A DNA stretch of 64,000 nt. It comes from an uncultured Clostridium sp. (GTDB taxonomy: Bacteria; Bacillota; Clostridia; TANB77; CAG-508). Below the pieces are notes generated by a model that was not told the origin of the DNA, searched no databases, and worked only from the letters and a program-made list of their open reading frames with translations. The number at the start of each line of letters is the position of its first letter. Within the stretch, counting starts at the first letter, position 1. A program made the position numbers and the translations under genes. This document shows, one piece after another, positions 1-8,404 of this stretch. The DNA lies in assembly GCA_905213875.1 (NCBI GenBank), contig CAJMJN010000003.1, positions 1 through 64,000 on the forward strand. Direction: 5' to 3'.

Positions 1-915
1 TGTATTAGGATATGATTTATTTACCATTTCATAGATTTTCTTAAAATCATTTAATGCATGTTTTAAAATTCTTAAGTTTCTAGTTCCGCTTCTTTCAAAT
101 GTTGAAATTATTAATTTCGTATTTTCTCTTAAAAATCTAATTAAATCTGGATTGTTTTCATATCTCATTAGAATTCCATTAATTATATAGTCAAATTTTG
201 GTGCATATTCAAAAGTTTCACCAATCAATTTTTCTTTTATTCTTTCATAATCATTTGCTTTGTCAAATACATGCTCAATTTTATCTTGTATTTTTTCAAC
301 TATTGGTTTGTCTGCTTTTGTTAATTCATTTTGTTTATCTAACAAATAAGTAGCTATAAATGTTTTCATTTCTAGATTTGAACTTTTTAATTTTGTTGCT
401 AGCTCTTTTTCATTACATATAATTATCGTTTTTATATGGTCATGTTCAACAAAGTTATTGATATAACCTAAAATATCTATAACATCCACATTTGCTCTTT
501 CCAAGTCATCAAAACATAATACTTTATCATCTGTTGAGAAAAAGTCTGAATAATCAACTCTGTCCCCATTTTGAGTTACCCCAAAAAAGTTGGCCATATC
601 TATTCCTGTTTTAGCATATTCTGGAATTGTTTCTTGTCCATTTGCAGCCATAAATTTTCTTAGATTTTTATCCATTAATTGAGTTGTTTCAATAAAGATT
701 TTTTTACTTATTTCTTCTAGGTTTGATATTCCATATAATGACATATAAATGGTTGTGTATCTTTTACCATTTAATTGCATTGATTCTATTTTTTTTCTTA
801 TTTTATTGTTCCAAAAGTGAGTTTTTCCTGAACCCCATTCTCCATTTATCATTACAGCATAATCTGTATAATCTGATCTTATATAATCTAATATACTTTC
901 AACTAAATCTTCCAT
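1..915 (-). CDS. KAP-family P-loop NTPase, partial (C-terminus off window)
   Basis: I translated this by eye: an open frame of 305 codons runs from ATG at 915 off the left edge. A Walker A motif GEWGSGKT lies at residues 25-32 and a Walker B-like CFDDLER at about 134-140. This spacing and the DDLER form are typical of KAP-type STAND-like NTPases, some of which act in phage defence while others are membrane-associated with unknown roles. GGAGG lies about 9 nt before this ATG. A second ATG at 922 is out of frame. The gene starts 30 nt after comF stops, so it may be cotranscribed with recD2-comF. The substrate is unknown. Confidence 0.75.
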   Translation of the reverse strand, partial: MEDLVESILDYIRSDYTDYAVMINGEWGSGKTHFWNNKIRKKIESMQLNGKRYTTIYMSLYGISNLEEISKKIFIETTQLMDKNLRKFMAANGQETIPEYAKTGIDMANFFGVTQNGDRVDYSDFFSTDDKVLCFDDLERANVDVIDILGYINNFVEHDHIKTIIICNEKELATKLKSSNLEMKTFIATYLLDKQNELTKADKPIVEKIQDKIEHVFDKANDYERIKEKLIGETFEYAPKFDYIINGILMRYENNPDLIRFLRENTKLIISTFERSGTRNLRILKHALNDFKKIYEMVNKSYPNT

Positions 916-944
916 AAAACATAATTCCTCCTTTGTGTTATTCT

Positions 945-1592
945 TTAATCTTTTGCTATCACAATTACTGATATTGATTTTGGTTGTGCTTTTTGTAATA
1001 TTCTACAACATTCATTCACTGTATTACCTGTTGTATAAATGTCATCTACTAATATTATCCTTTTATTTTGTAAATTTTCTTTATCAATTATTTCATATAC
1101 ACCTTTTATATTTTTTTCTCTTTCCTCTTTGTTTAATTTACTTTGTTCAATAACATTTTTACGTTTTATTATGCATCTATTTTGTAATTCCAATTTAGTC
1201 TTTTTAGATATTTCTTTTGCAATTAAATAACTTTGGTTGTATCCTCTTTCTTTATATCTTTTTTTGCTTATTGGAACTGGTACAATTGTATCATAACTTT
1301 TTATAAATTCAAAGAATTTTTGATTTTTTAATATAAAATTCACAAAAGTTTTATATAAATATGATCCTTCTTGAAATTTGTATTTTAATATTGTTTTTCT
1401 TATTATTCCCTCATATTTGAAAATATATAAAAGTTCTTTAAAATATTTTTCCTTTTTTTGAAAGTTTTCGACATTAAATTTAGCTTGATTTTTCAATGTA
1501 TTATTACATTTTTGACATAAAAAATTTTGATTTAATTTTCCACATATTCCACACACTGGTGGATAGAATAGATTTAAAATTTGTTCTAATAT
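945..1592 (-). CDS. comF: ComF-family phosphoribosyltransferase, apparent ATA start
   Basis: ComF proteins act in DNA uptake and competence, probably at the cytoplasmic face of the uptake machine. An N-terminal zinc finger (CGIC...CQKC) is followed by a PRTase fold with the PRPP loop VDDIYTTGNT near the C-terminus. The first conventional in-frame start is a GTG at 1556 coding the Val of VCGIC. The frame upstream continues open and encodes the family's usual hydrophobic lead ending FYPPVCGIC. It reaches a GTGAGGAGG ribosome site at 1608-1600, and the codon 7 nt after that site is ATA (1592). I therefore place the start at this ATA; the alternative is GTG 1556 with no ribosome site. recD2 lies 40 nt upstream. 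Confidence 0.85.
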   Translation of the reverse strand: MLEQILNLFYPPVCGICGKLNQNFLCQKCNNTLKNQAKFNVENFQKKEKYFKELLYIFKYEGIIRKTILKYKFQEGSYLYKTFVNFILKNQKFFEFIKSYDTIVPVPISKKRYKERGYNQSYLIAKEISKKTKLELQNRCIIKRKNVIEQSKLNKEEREKNIKGVYEIIDKENLQNKRIILVDDIYTTGNTVNECCRILQKAQPKSISVIVIAKD

Positions 1593-1631
1593 ATTTTTTC
1601 CTCCTCACATATTTTATAGATTTAAGAGAAG

Positions 1632-3872
1632 TTAAAAAACTTCTCTTATTTTATATTCTAGCCCTGTATTTCTTTTTCTACTATCTAAATTTTGTATCAT
1701 AAATTCTATAACTTTATCTGTGCTTATTATTACTAATAATTTTTTAGCTCTTGTAATTCCTGTATATAATAAGTTACGTGTTAATAACATTGGTGCTGTT
1801 GGTGGTATAACCATTATAACTACATCAAATTCACTTCCCTGTGCTTTATGTATTGTTATTGCATAACTATGTTCTATTTGATCTAATTCAGAAAATTCGT
1901 ATTCAACAATTTTTTCATCATCAAATTGTATTCCTACCTTTTTTTCTTTTTCATCTATATTTATTATTGTTCCTATTTCTCCATTAAAAACACCATTTCC
2001 CATTTCTTTAGTTAATCTACCAGTGTTTTTTCCTGATATTTCTTTTTCCCAATAAATATCATAATTATTTTTTATCTGCATTATCCTGTCACCTCTACGG
2101 AATATTGCTCCCATGCTTGCTTTTTCTGGCAGATTATGAATATTGGGATTTAACTGTTCTTGTAAAATTTTATTTAATTCTTTTGTTCCTAACATTCCTT
2201 TTTTTGTTGGTGATAATACTTGTATGTTCTGGAAAAAGTCGTAGTCTCCATATTTTTCTAATCTACCTGTACATAAAGAAACAACTTGTCCCAACATTTT
2301 TTCTTGTGAGCTTTCTTTTATAAAGAAAAAATCATCTTCTGTCCCTTCTTCTATTTCCTCTTTTGTTAGAAAATGTTCTCCACTATTTACCCTGTGTGCA
2401 TTTAATATTATCTTGCTTTTGGCCGCTTGTCTAAAGATTTTATCTAATCTTATTGTAGGAATTTTTTTAGAATTTATTAAATCTTTTAATACACATCCCG
2501 GCCCTACTGAAGCTAATTGATCTATATCTCCAACTAGTATTAATTTAGTTCCTTGATATACGCATTTTAATAAATAATTCATTATAAACATATCCATCAT
2601 TGAAACTTCATCTATTATTATTGCATCTGCATCTATTGGTGCTCCTTGATATTCTTTATCACTTTTCATTAAACTATCTTCATCTATTTTTCCTATTTCT
2701 AATAATCTATGTAATGTTGATGCTTCTTTTCCAGTAGTTTCAGTCATTCTTTTTGCAGCTCTTCCTGTTGGAGCTGCTAGAACTACCTTTTTGCCATTTT
2801 CTTCATATAATTCAATTATATTTTTTATTATTGTTGTTTTTCCTGTTCCTGGTCCTCCTGTTATTATAGTTACATTATTTTCATTTACTAATTTTAATGC
2901 TTCTTTTTGCTTTTCTGATAATTCTATATTGGAATTTTTTTCTATATTGCTAAGTTTTTTATCTAATCCTGTAATTCTTTTCATATTTTTAGCTTCTTGT
3001 AGTTTTTTTATTCTTATTGCAATTACTTCTTCTGCTTCATAAAAGTTATATAAATATACATATTCTATATTTTCTATTTTTTCTATTACTATCTCTTTTT
3101 TGGCATTTAAATTTATTAATGATTCATTTATATTTTCTACATTAACATTTAATAAATTTACCACAAATTCAATTAAATTTTCTTTTACTACACAACTATT
3201 TCCATTATATGTACTTCTTATTAATCCATATTTAATCCCACTTGATATTCTTTTTTCATTATCATAATTTATACCTAAATCAAGTGCCATTTTATCTATT
3301 TGCTTAAAGTCTACTCCTTTTGCTATATCAATTAATATATATGGATCTGCTTCTATTTGTTCTATTGCATTTGTTCCTAATAAATCATATACTTTTTTTG
3401 CATATTCTGCTCCGATTCCAAACCTTTCTAGAAATCCTACTATTTGCCACACTCCCCAATTTTCCACAAAACTAGCAGCCATCTCTTGAGCACCTTCTTT
3501 TGATATTCCTCTTATTTCCGCTAATCTTGATGGTTCATGTTGAAATATATGTATAGTTTCTTCTCCAAATCTTTCTATTATTCTTTTTGCTATTCTTTCT
3601 CCTATTCCTTTTATGTTTCCATTTGCTAAATATTTTTCTAATCCTGCTATTGTTTGTGGCATTAGTTTTTCAAATGTATCTATTTTAAATTGTCTTCCAT
3701 ATTCTTTATGTTCAACAAATTTTCCAATTAATTTTAATGTATCTCCTTCATTTATAAATGGTAAATAACCTACTATTGTTGTTAATTCTTCATCTGTTTC
3801 AAAATCTGCTATAGTATAACTATTTACTTCATTTCTGTATCGTATATCTACTATTTCACCTGTTATTTCCAT
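1632..3872 (-). CDS. recD2: RecD2-type ATP-dependent DNA helicase
   Basis: A 746-residue superfamily 1 helicase of the RecD2 (RecD-like, RecBC-independent) type. It has the long N-terminal extension with helix-hairpin-helix repeats (about residues 70-170) that separates RecD2 from RecD. The motor domains carry Walker A GGPGTGKTT at about 339-347, DEVSMMD at 421-427, and a C-terminal HKAQGSEF motif. RecD2 unwinds DNA 5'-3' and works in repair and replication-fork maintenance in Firmicutes. The start ATG 3872 is preceded by GGAGAGGA. It is the first gene of a likely recD2-comF-KAP operon. Confidence 0.93.
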   Translation of the reverse strand: MEITGEIVDIRYRNEVNSYTIADFETDEELTTIVGYLPFINEGDTLKLIGKFVEHKEYGRQFKIDTFEKLMPQTIAGLEKYLANGNIKGIGERIAKRIIERFGEETIHIFQHEPSRLAEIRGISKEGAQEMAASFVENWGVWQIVGFLERFGIGAEYAKKVYDLLGTNAIEQIEADPYILIDIAKGVDFKQIDKMALDLGINYDNEKRISSGIKYGLIRSTYNGNSCVVKENLIEFVVNLLNVNVENINESLINLNAKKEIVIEKIENIEYVYLYNFYEAEEVIAIRIKKLQEAKNMKRITGLDKKLSNIEKNSNIELSEKQKEALKLVNENNVTIITGGPGTGKTTIIKNIIELYEENGKKVVLAAPTGRAAKRMTETTGKEASTLHRLLEIGKIDEDSLMKSDKEYQGAPIDADAIIIDEVSMMDMFIMNYLLKCVYQGTKLILVGDIDQLASVGPGCVLKDLINSKKIPTIRLDKIFRQAAKSKIILNAHRVNSGEHFLTKEEIEEGTEDDFFFIKESSQEKMLGQVVSLCTGRLEKYGDYDFFQNIQVLSPTKKGMLGTKELNKILQEQLNPNIHNLPEKASMGAIFRRGDRIMQIKNNYDIYWEKEISGKNTGRLTKEMGNGVFNGEIGTIINIDEKEKKVGIQFDDEKIVEYEFSELDQIEHSYAITIHKAQGSEFDVVIMVIPPTAPMLLTRNLLYTGITRAKKLLVIISTDKVIEFMIQNLDSRKRNTGLEYKIREVF

Positions 3873-3975
3873 TATGTCCTCTCCTTTACATTTAAGTCAG
3901 TTTATCATAAATATATAAATTTTTCAATTTTTCTTTCTAAAATCTAAATAATTGCTATGTTTAACTTTATCTAAA

Positions 3976-4326
3976 TTATATGTCATCTATATTATCCATA
4001 ATTTCTTTACATTCTTTCCAACTTAATATTTGTAAACATTCATATTGTTTTTCCATATTTTTTATTATTTGATTTGTTTTGTCTGTTGATTTTAAGTCTA
4101 CTATCATTATATTTTTTATATAGTCTTCTTTTCCATATAAAAATTTAAATATTGTCGAACGTAAAAATCCTTCTATTTTTTCTTCTTGATTTTTTACGCC
4201 AATAATTAGATATATTCCATCTGATTTAAATCCAGTATATGTATTAATATATATAATATTTTTAATAATTTCAAATAATCCGTATATTGCTAATATCCAC
4301 AATATAGCATTCACTACATATTCCAT
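3976..4326 (-). CDS. Small membrane-anchored protein of unknown function
   Basis: About 116 residues. The start is the ATG at 4326 (MEYVVNA), preceded by GGAGGCATAAAG; upstream in-frame codons lie before that ribosome site. One hydrophobic helix covers about residues 3-22. The rest looks cytosolic, with a short segment IMIVDLKSTDKT followed by helices. This recalls the beta-strand and STD turn at the start of family-2 glycosyltransferases, but the domain is too short to be an enzyme. Similar short proteins are common in Clostridia. The function is unknown. It lies between the alpha operon and recD2, all on the minus strand. Confidence 0.6.
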   Translation of the reverse strand: MEYVVNAILWILAIYGLFEIIKNIIYINTYTGFKSDGIYLIIGVKNQEEKIEGFLRSTIFKFLYGKEDYIKNIMIVDLKSTDKTNQIIKNMEKQYECLQILSWKECKEIMDNIDDI

Positions 4327-4422
4327 CTTTATGCCTCCTGTAGCATTATATGAAATATATAACAAAATAGTTACTCTTATATTTTTTACACTATATAAAA
4401 AATATTTTCAAAGCAAAAATAA

Positions 4423-4466
4423 AAAGGTTTATAACAATTATTTAGAATAATTTATTACATACCTTT
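4423..4466 (-). terminator. Probable terminator of the alpha (rplQ) operon
   Basis: On the minus strand, AAAGGT and ACCTTT are the outer arms of a long imperfect stem with an inner ATTATT/AATAAT pair. A T-rich run (TTTATTTTTG) follows on the RNA. It lies just after the rplQ stop and before the next gene's ribosome site, as expected for the end of the long ribosomal transcript. Confidence 0.5.
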
Positions 4467-4511
4467 CTATTTATATTATTTTATATTAAATTTTAAATAT
4501 TACTTTATTAA

Positions 4512-5039
4512 TTAGATTAATTGTAATATTGCAACTTCTGCTCCGTCTCCTCTTCTTGGACCAGCTTTAACTATACGTGTATATCCACCTACGTTTTTAC
4601 CAGCATATTTTGGAGCTATTTCGTTGAATAATTTTGATGTTAAATCAACATTGTTTCCTTCGCTATCTTTTACTTTATTGATTTTTTTCATCATTTTTCT
4701 TCTAGCATTTAATCTTGATGGCATATCTTTTTGTCTTTTTTCAGTAGTTTCTTCTTTCACTACTCTTAGATATTCTTTACCATTTTTGCTTTTTACTAAT
4801 TCTGTTTCTTTGTTACCTTTTGCATCTAATTTTGCTTTTACTACTTTTACATCAACTGTTTCAAAGTTATCTTTTTCTTTTATTGCTAAAGAAATTAAGC
4901 TATCAGCTATTGATTTTACTTCTTTTGCTCTTGGTAAAGTAGTTTCTATTTTTCCGTGCATAATAAGGTCTGTTGTTAATGTTTTTAGCATTGCCATTCT
5001 AATATCTGTAGTTCTTCCTAATTTTCTATTAGTAGCCAC
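4512..5039 (-). CDS. rplQ: Ribosomal protein L17 (bL17), long form
   Basis: Large-subunit protein near the exit tunnel. The N-terminus (MATNRKLGRTTDIRMAMLKTL) and the C-terminal NVGGYTRIVKAGPRRGDGAEVAILQL block are diagnostic. It has 175 residues against the usual 115-130. The excess is a lysine-rich insert at about residues 60-125 (KSKNGKEYLRVVKEE and following) between the two conserved halves. It is the last gene of the cluster, 24 nt after rpoA, followed by the terminator near 4.44 kb. Confidence 0.97.
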   Translation of the reverse strand: MATNRKLGRTTDIRMAMLKTLTTDLIMHGKIETTLPRAKEVKSIADSLISLAIKEKDNFETVDVKVVKAKLDAKGNKETELVKSKNGKEYLRVVKEETTEKRQKDMPSRLNARRKMMKKINKVKDSEGNNVDLTSKLFNEIAPKYAGKNVGGYTRIVKAGPRRGDGAEVAILQLI

Positions 5040-5063
5040 TTTTATTCACCTTACCTTCCTAAT

Positions 5064-6011
5064 TTATTCATCTTCTTTTGCAAAATCTAATCCTAATGAA
5101 TGTAATTTTGCAATAACTTCTTCTAATGATTTTTTACCAAGGTTTCTAACCTTCATCATTTCTGCATCTGTTTTGTTTGTTAAATCTTCAACTGTTGATA
5201 TTCCAGCTCTTTTCAAACAATTGAATGATCTTACAGATAATTCTAATTCTTCTATTGTCATTTCAAGAACTTTTTCTTTTTTAGATTCTTCTTTTTCAAT
5301 CATAACTTGTGTATTTTTTGTTGCTTCAGATAAATCTATAAATAATTCTAAATGTCCTGTCATGACTTTAGCTGCTAAACTTAAAGCTTCATGTGCTTTT
5401 AAGCTTCCATCTGTCCAAACTTCGATTACTAGTTTATCATAATCTACCATTTGACCAACTCTTGTATTCTCTACTTGATAATTTACTTTTTTAACTGGTG
5501 TATAAATTGAGTCTATTGGAAGTACAGAGATATCTTGATTTGGTTTTTTATTCTTTTCTGAAGAATTATAACCTCTTCCTCTATCTGCAGTCATTTCCAT
5601 TCTTAAGTTTCCACCTTCAGCTATTGTTGCTATATGTAAATCTGGATTTAATATTTCAACTGTTCCATCTGTAATAATATCTCCAGCTAATACTTCACCT
5701 TCACCTTTAGCTTCTATTCTTAAAACTTTTTCTTCATCACCGTCAAATTTTAATCTTATGTTTTTTAAGTTAACAATTAATTCTGGAACATCTTCAACAA
5801 CATTGTCAATTGCTGAAAATTCATGTAATACTCCATCTATTTTTACACTTGTTATAGCACAACCTGGAAGTGATGATAACAAAATTCTTCTTAATGAGTT
5901 ACCTATTGTTACCCCATAACCTCTTTCTAATGGTTCACATACAAATTTTGCATAATTGTTTGCATCATCTACTTCTAGACATTCAATATTTGGCTTTTCA
6001 AATTCTATCAT
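5064..6011 (-). CDS. rpoA: RNA polymerase alpha subunit
   Basis: 315 residues, the normal length. The N-terminal dimerisation domain includes the conserved ERGYGVTIGNSLRRILLSSLPG stretch at about 28-49. A linker of Lys/Glu-rich sequence (near 235-245) leads to the C-terminal domain with ELSVRSFNCLKRAGI and RNLGKKSLEEV, which bind UP elements and activators. The order rpsD-rpoA-rplQ is the canonical alpha operon. Confidence 0.98.
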   Translation of the reverse strand: MIEFEKPNIECLEVDDANNYAKFVCEPLERGYGVTIGNSLRRILLSSLPGCAITSVKIDGVLHEFSAIDNVVEDVPELIVNLKNIRLKFDGDEEKVLRIEAKGEGEVLAGDIITDGTVEILNPDLHIATIAEGGNLRMEMTADRGRGYNSSEKNKKPNQDISVLPIDSIYTPVKKVNYQVENTRVGQMVDYDKLVIEVWTDGSLKAHEALSLAAKVMTGHLELFIDLSEATKNTQVMIEKEESKKEKVLEMTIEELELSVRSFNCLKRAGISTVEDLTNKTDAEMMKVRNLGKKSLEEVIAKLHSLGLDFAKEDE

Positions 6012-6115
6012 TTTTACCTCCTAATATTCGAGACTACATCTCAAACTTTTTAAAACCTTGTTTAAGTTTTTTTCAAGTAAAAGTTTAAAAGTTTTTATAA
6101 AATAACTTTTAATTA

Positions 6116-6742
6116 TTATTTTGAGTAAAGCTCTACTATTAAATGTTCTTCGATTGGAATTTCAATATCTTCTCTAGATGCTAGTTTAATTACTTTACCA
6201 CTTAATTTTTCTGTATCTCTTTCAAGCCAAGCTGGTACTGGTCTTTTAGCTGATTCTTCAATATTAGCCTTTAATGTAGCATTATCTTTTTTACTTTCTC
6301 TAACTGTAATAACATCTCCAGCTTTTACTAGGTAAGATGGTATATTAACCTTCTTTCCATTTACTTCGAATTGTGCATGGTTTACAAGTTGTCTAGCTTG
6401 TGCTCTTGATGCACCAAATCCTAATCTGTATACTACATTGTCTAATCTGCTTTCTAATATTTGTAATAAAGCTTCACCTGTTACACCTTTTTGGTTTGAA
6501 GCCATTTCAAAATATTTTCTAAATTGTTTTTCTCCAACTCCATAGTATGTTTTTGTTTTTTGTTTTTCTCTTAATTGTGTTCCGTATTCAGAAAGTTTTG
6601 CTCTTTTTTGTCCATGATCACCTGGTGCATAGTTTCTTCTTGAAATACTACATTTGTCAGAATAACATCTGTCACCTTTTAAGAACAATTTTTGTCCTTC
6701 TCTACGGCATCTACGGCATTGTTCATCTATATATCTTGCCAT
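6116..6742 (-). CDS. rpsD: Ribosomal protein S4 (uS4), zinc form
   Basis: Primary 16S-binding assembly protein. 208 residues. The N-terminal Cys set (CRRC at 9-12, C26, C31) marks the zinc-binding C+ paralog. The S4 RNA-binding domain follows (SRLDNVVYRLGFGASRAQARQLVNHAQF). In Clostridia it sits, as here, between rpsK and rpoA. The start is preceded by a good AGGAG. Confidence 0.98.
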   Translation of the reverse strand: MARYIDEQCRRCRREGQKLFLKGDRCYSDKCSISRRNYAPGDHGQKRAKLSEYGTQLREKQKTKTYYGVGEKQFRKYFEMASNQKGVTGEALLQILESRLDNVVYRLGFGASRAQARQLVNHAQFEVNGKKVNIPSYLVKAGDVITVRESKKDNATLKANIEESAKRPVPAWLERDTEKLSGKVIKLASREDIEIPIEEHLIVELYSK

Positions 6743-6772
6743 TTCTATACTCCTTTCACTTATTTACTAATT

Positions 6773-7168
6773 CTATACTCTTCTTCTTTTTGGTGGTCTA
6801 CAACCATTATGAGGTATTGGTGTTACATCTTTGATTGCACTTATTTCTAATCCAGCTGTTTGTAATGAACGAATTGCTGCTTCTCTTCCTGAACCTGGTC
6901 CTTTAACAAATACTTCTACTGATTTTAAACCATGTTCCATAGCAATTTTAGCTGCTGTTTCTGCAACTTGACCAGCTGCGAATGGTGTGCTTTTTCTTGA
7001 ACCTTTGTAACCTAATTCTCCGGCACTTCCCCATGATATTGTATTTCCTTGTGTATCTGTAATTGTAACTATTGTATTGTTAAAACTAGAATGAATATGA
7101 GCTGCACCTTTTTCGATGTTTTTTCTATTTCTTCTAGCTACTTTTTTTGTTGTTACATTTTTAGCCAT
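6773..7168 (-). CDS. rpsK: Ribosomal protein S11 (uS11)
   Basis: 131 residues, normal length, part of the 30S platform. Conserved blocks AHIHSSFNNTIVTITD, GPGSGREAAIRSL and the basic end DVTPIPHNGCRPPKRRRV are present. It lies between rpsM and rpsD in the alpha operon. The gap to rpsM is unusually long and holds a palindromic repeat. Confidence 0.98.
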   Translation of the reverse strand: MAKNVTTKKVARRNRKNIEKGAAHIHSSFNNTIVTITDTQGNTISWGSAGELGYKGSRKSTPFAAGQVAETAAKIAMEHGLKSVEVFVKGPGSGREAAIRSLQTAGLEISAIKDVTPIPHNGCRPPKRRRV

Positions 7169-7237
7169 TTCGCATTTTCCTCCTTATTCAAATTTATTTT
7201 GAATTATACTCGATTTATTTTTTATATCAATCACTTT

Positions 7238-7363
7238 AAAATTAATTTAAATTAGTAAGATGTGCTTTTTTATTTATATTATTCTAGCTGAAGGTGTACG
7301 TTTGTACATCGAAGCGTAAATAATTAAATAAAAAAGTGCAGATTGCTGATTTAAATTGATTTT
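7238..7363. repeat. Palindromic intergenic repeat, copy A (between rpsM and rpsK)
   Basis: A long imperfect palindrome. The outer arms are 7238-7255 and 7346-7363. Next come GTGC boxes at about 7261 and 7336. The centre is GAAG-GTGTAC-gttt-GTACATC-GAAG (7290-7314). The same centre and the same TGTGC/GTGCA boxes recur at 12.80 and 15.25 kb, always in the same orientation. The whole can fold as one long hairpin in the ribosomal mRNA. It could be a non-autonomous mobile repeat or a processing/regulatory hairpin. Confidence 0.75.
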
Positions 7364-7365
7364 AT

Positions 7366-7734
7366 TTATTTTTTACTTCTACTAACTAACTTCCTAGGAC
7401 CTTTTCTAGTTCTAGCATTAGTTTTAGTTCTTTGACCTCTAACTGGAAGACCTCTTCTATGTCTTAATCCTCTGTAGCATCCAATTTCTGTTAATCTTTT
7501 AATATTTAATGCTACTTCTCTTCTTAAGTCACCTTCAACAACATAAGATTCGTCTATTGCTTTTCTTATATCATTTACTTGATCATCTGTTAAGTCTTTT
7601 ACTCTTATATCTGGATTAACTCCTGCTTTTTCTAGGATTTTTCTTGAGCTTGACACTCCTATTCCATAAATATAAGTAAGTCCTATTTCTACTCTTTTTT
7701 CTTTAGGTAAATCTACTCCTGCTATACGAGCCAT
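7366..7734 (-). CDS. rpsM: Ribosomal protein S13 (uS13)
   Basis: 122 residues from ATG 7734 (MARIAGVDLP). A TTG further upstream overlaps the GGAGG ribosome site and is not the start. Contains the helix-hairpin-helix IYGIGVSSSRKIL and the basic tail RGLPVRGQRTKTNARTRKGPRK, which contacts 16S rRNA and tRNA in the 30S head. The order rpmJ-rpsM-rpsK is standard. Confidence 0.98.
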   Translation of the reverse strand: MARIAGVDLPKEKRVEIGLTYIYGIGVSSSRKILEKAGVNPDIRVKDLTDDQVNDIRKAIDESYVVEGDLRREVALNIKRLTEIGCYRGLRHRRGLPVRGQRTKTNARTRKGPRKLVSRSKK

Positions 7735-7775
7735 ATTTTTTTGCACCTCCAAAATTTTTTGTTTTGTTTTTGTTT

Positions 7776-7925
7776 GTCCTAAAAGAGCTTAAAAAGTGAA
7801 ATGTACTAGCGTTTACTCTAGTCAGTTTAAGATTTTAGAACATATATATAAACACAAACTAGATAAATGTAACCTAAACTGTTTCAGGTTCACAGCCGCT
7901 ACCTCATTTGTGTTGTTAACTATAA
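7776..7925. repeat. Second type of palindromic spacer (between rpmJ and rpsM)
   Basis: Two adjacent inverted repeats fill this gap. At 7780-7840, CTAAAAgagCTTAAA pairs with TTTAAGatTTTAG around a central ACTAG/CTAGT. At about 7850-7917, ACACAAA pairs with TTTGTGT, with AACCT/AGGTT nested inside. The layout (nested arms, no ORF) is like copies A-D, but the sequence is different. No protein-coding capacity was seen. Confidence 0.5.
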
Positions 7926-7928
7926 GGA

Positions 7929-8042
7929 TTATCCTTGTCTTTGTTTGTGTTTAGGGTTTTCGCAAATTACTCTTATAACCCCTTTTCTTTTTATAACTTT
8001 GCATTTGTCACACATTGGTTTTACTGATGGTCTTACTTTCAT
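7929..8042 (-). CDS. rpmJ: Ribosomal protein L36 (bL36), zinc form
   Basis: A 37-residue gene read directly from the sequence. It begins MKVRPSVKPMCDKCK and ends CENPKHKQRQG. The zinc ligands are C11, C14, C27 and H32. The start ATG 8042 follows AAGGAGGTGCTAATAAG. It lies between infA and rpsM, the standard position. Confidence 0.97.
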   Translation of the reverse strand: MKVRPSVKPMCDKCKVIKRKGVIRVICENPKHKQRQG

Positions 8043-8098
8043 CTTATTAGCACCTCCTTGGCTTGCTTTAAATTTATATTTTTGGGTTAATTTCTATC

Positions 8099-8317
8099 TT
8101 ATTTAGCTCTCCATGTAATTCTTCCTCTTGTTAAATCATATGGTGAAAGTTCTACTTTTACTTTGTCTCCTGGTAATATTTTTATATAGTTCATTCTTAA
8201 TTTACCAGAAATATGAGCTAATATTTGATGTCCATTCTTTAGTTCTACTTTAAAAACTGTGTTAGGTAATGCTTCTACTACAGTACCTTCTACTTCAATT
8301 ACATCTTCTTTTGCCAA
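8099..8317 (-). CDS. infA: Translation initiation factor IF-1
   Basis: 72 residues, one OB-fold (S1-like) domain with the conserved MAKEDVIEVEGTVVEALPN start and a GDKVKVELSPYDLTRGRI block. IF-1 occupies the 30S A site during initiation. It lies between map and rpmJ as in other Firmicutes. Confidence 0.98.
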   Translation of the reverse strand: MAKEDVIEVEGTVVEALPNTVFKVELKNGHQILAHISGKLRMNYIKILPGDKVKVELSPYDLTRGRITWRAK

Positions 8318-8362
8318 CTTTTTCCCCTCCTATTAATTAAAGAGTTTTTACATTTTTATGCA

Positions 8363-8381
8363 AAATTGGGCTATTGTGCAT
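8363..8381. repeat. Possible half-copy of the A-D repeat arm (infA-map gap)
   Basis: This 19-nt stretch matches the left arm of copy D at 15210-15228 except for two central bases (both are AAATTGG-nn-TATTGTGCAT). No central GTGTAC hairpin or right arm follows, so it looks like a decayed or solo arm. It lies in the 87-nt gap between map and infA. Confidence 0.4.
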
Positions 8382-8404
8382 AATAACTATTTCATTATAC
8401 AAAA

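Noticed and set aside
4624..5442. 272-codon plus-strand frame opposite rplQ and rpoA
   Set aside because: Antisense shadow of two certain genes, hydrophobic low-complexity product, no ribosome site.
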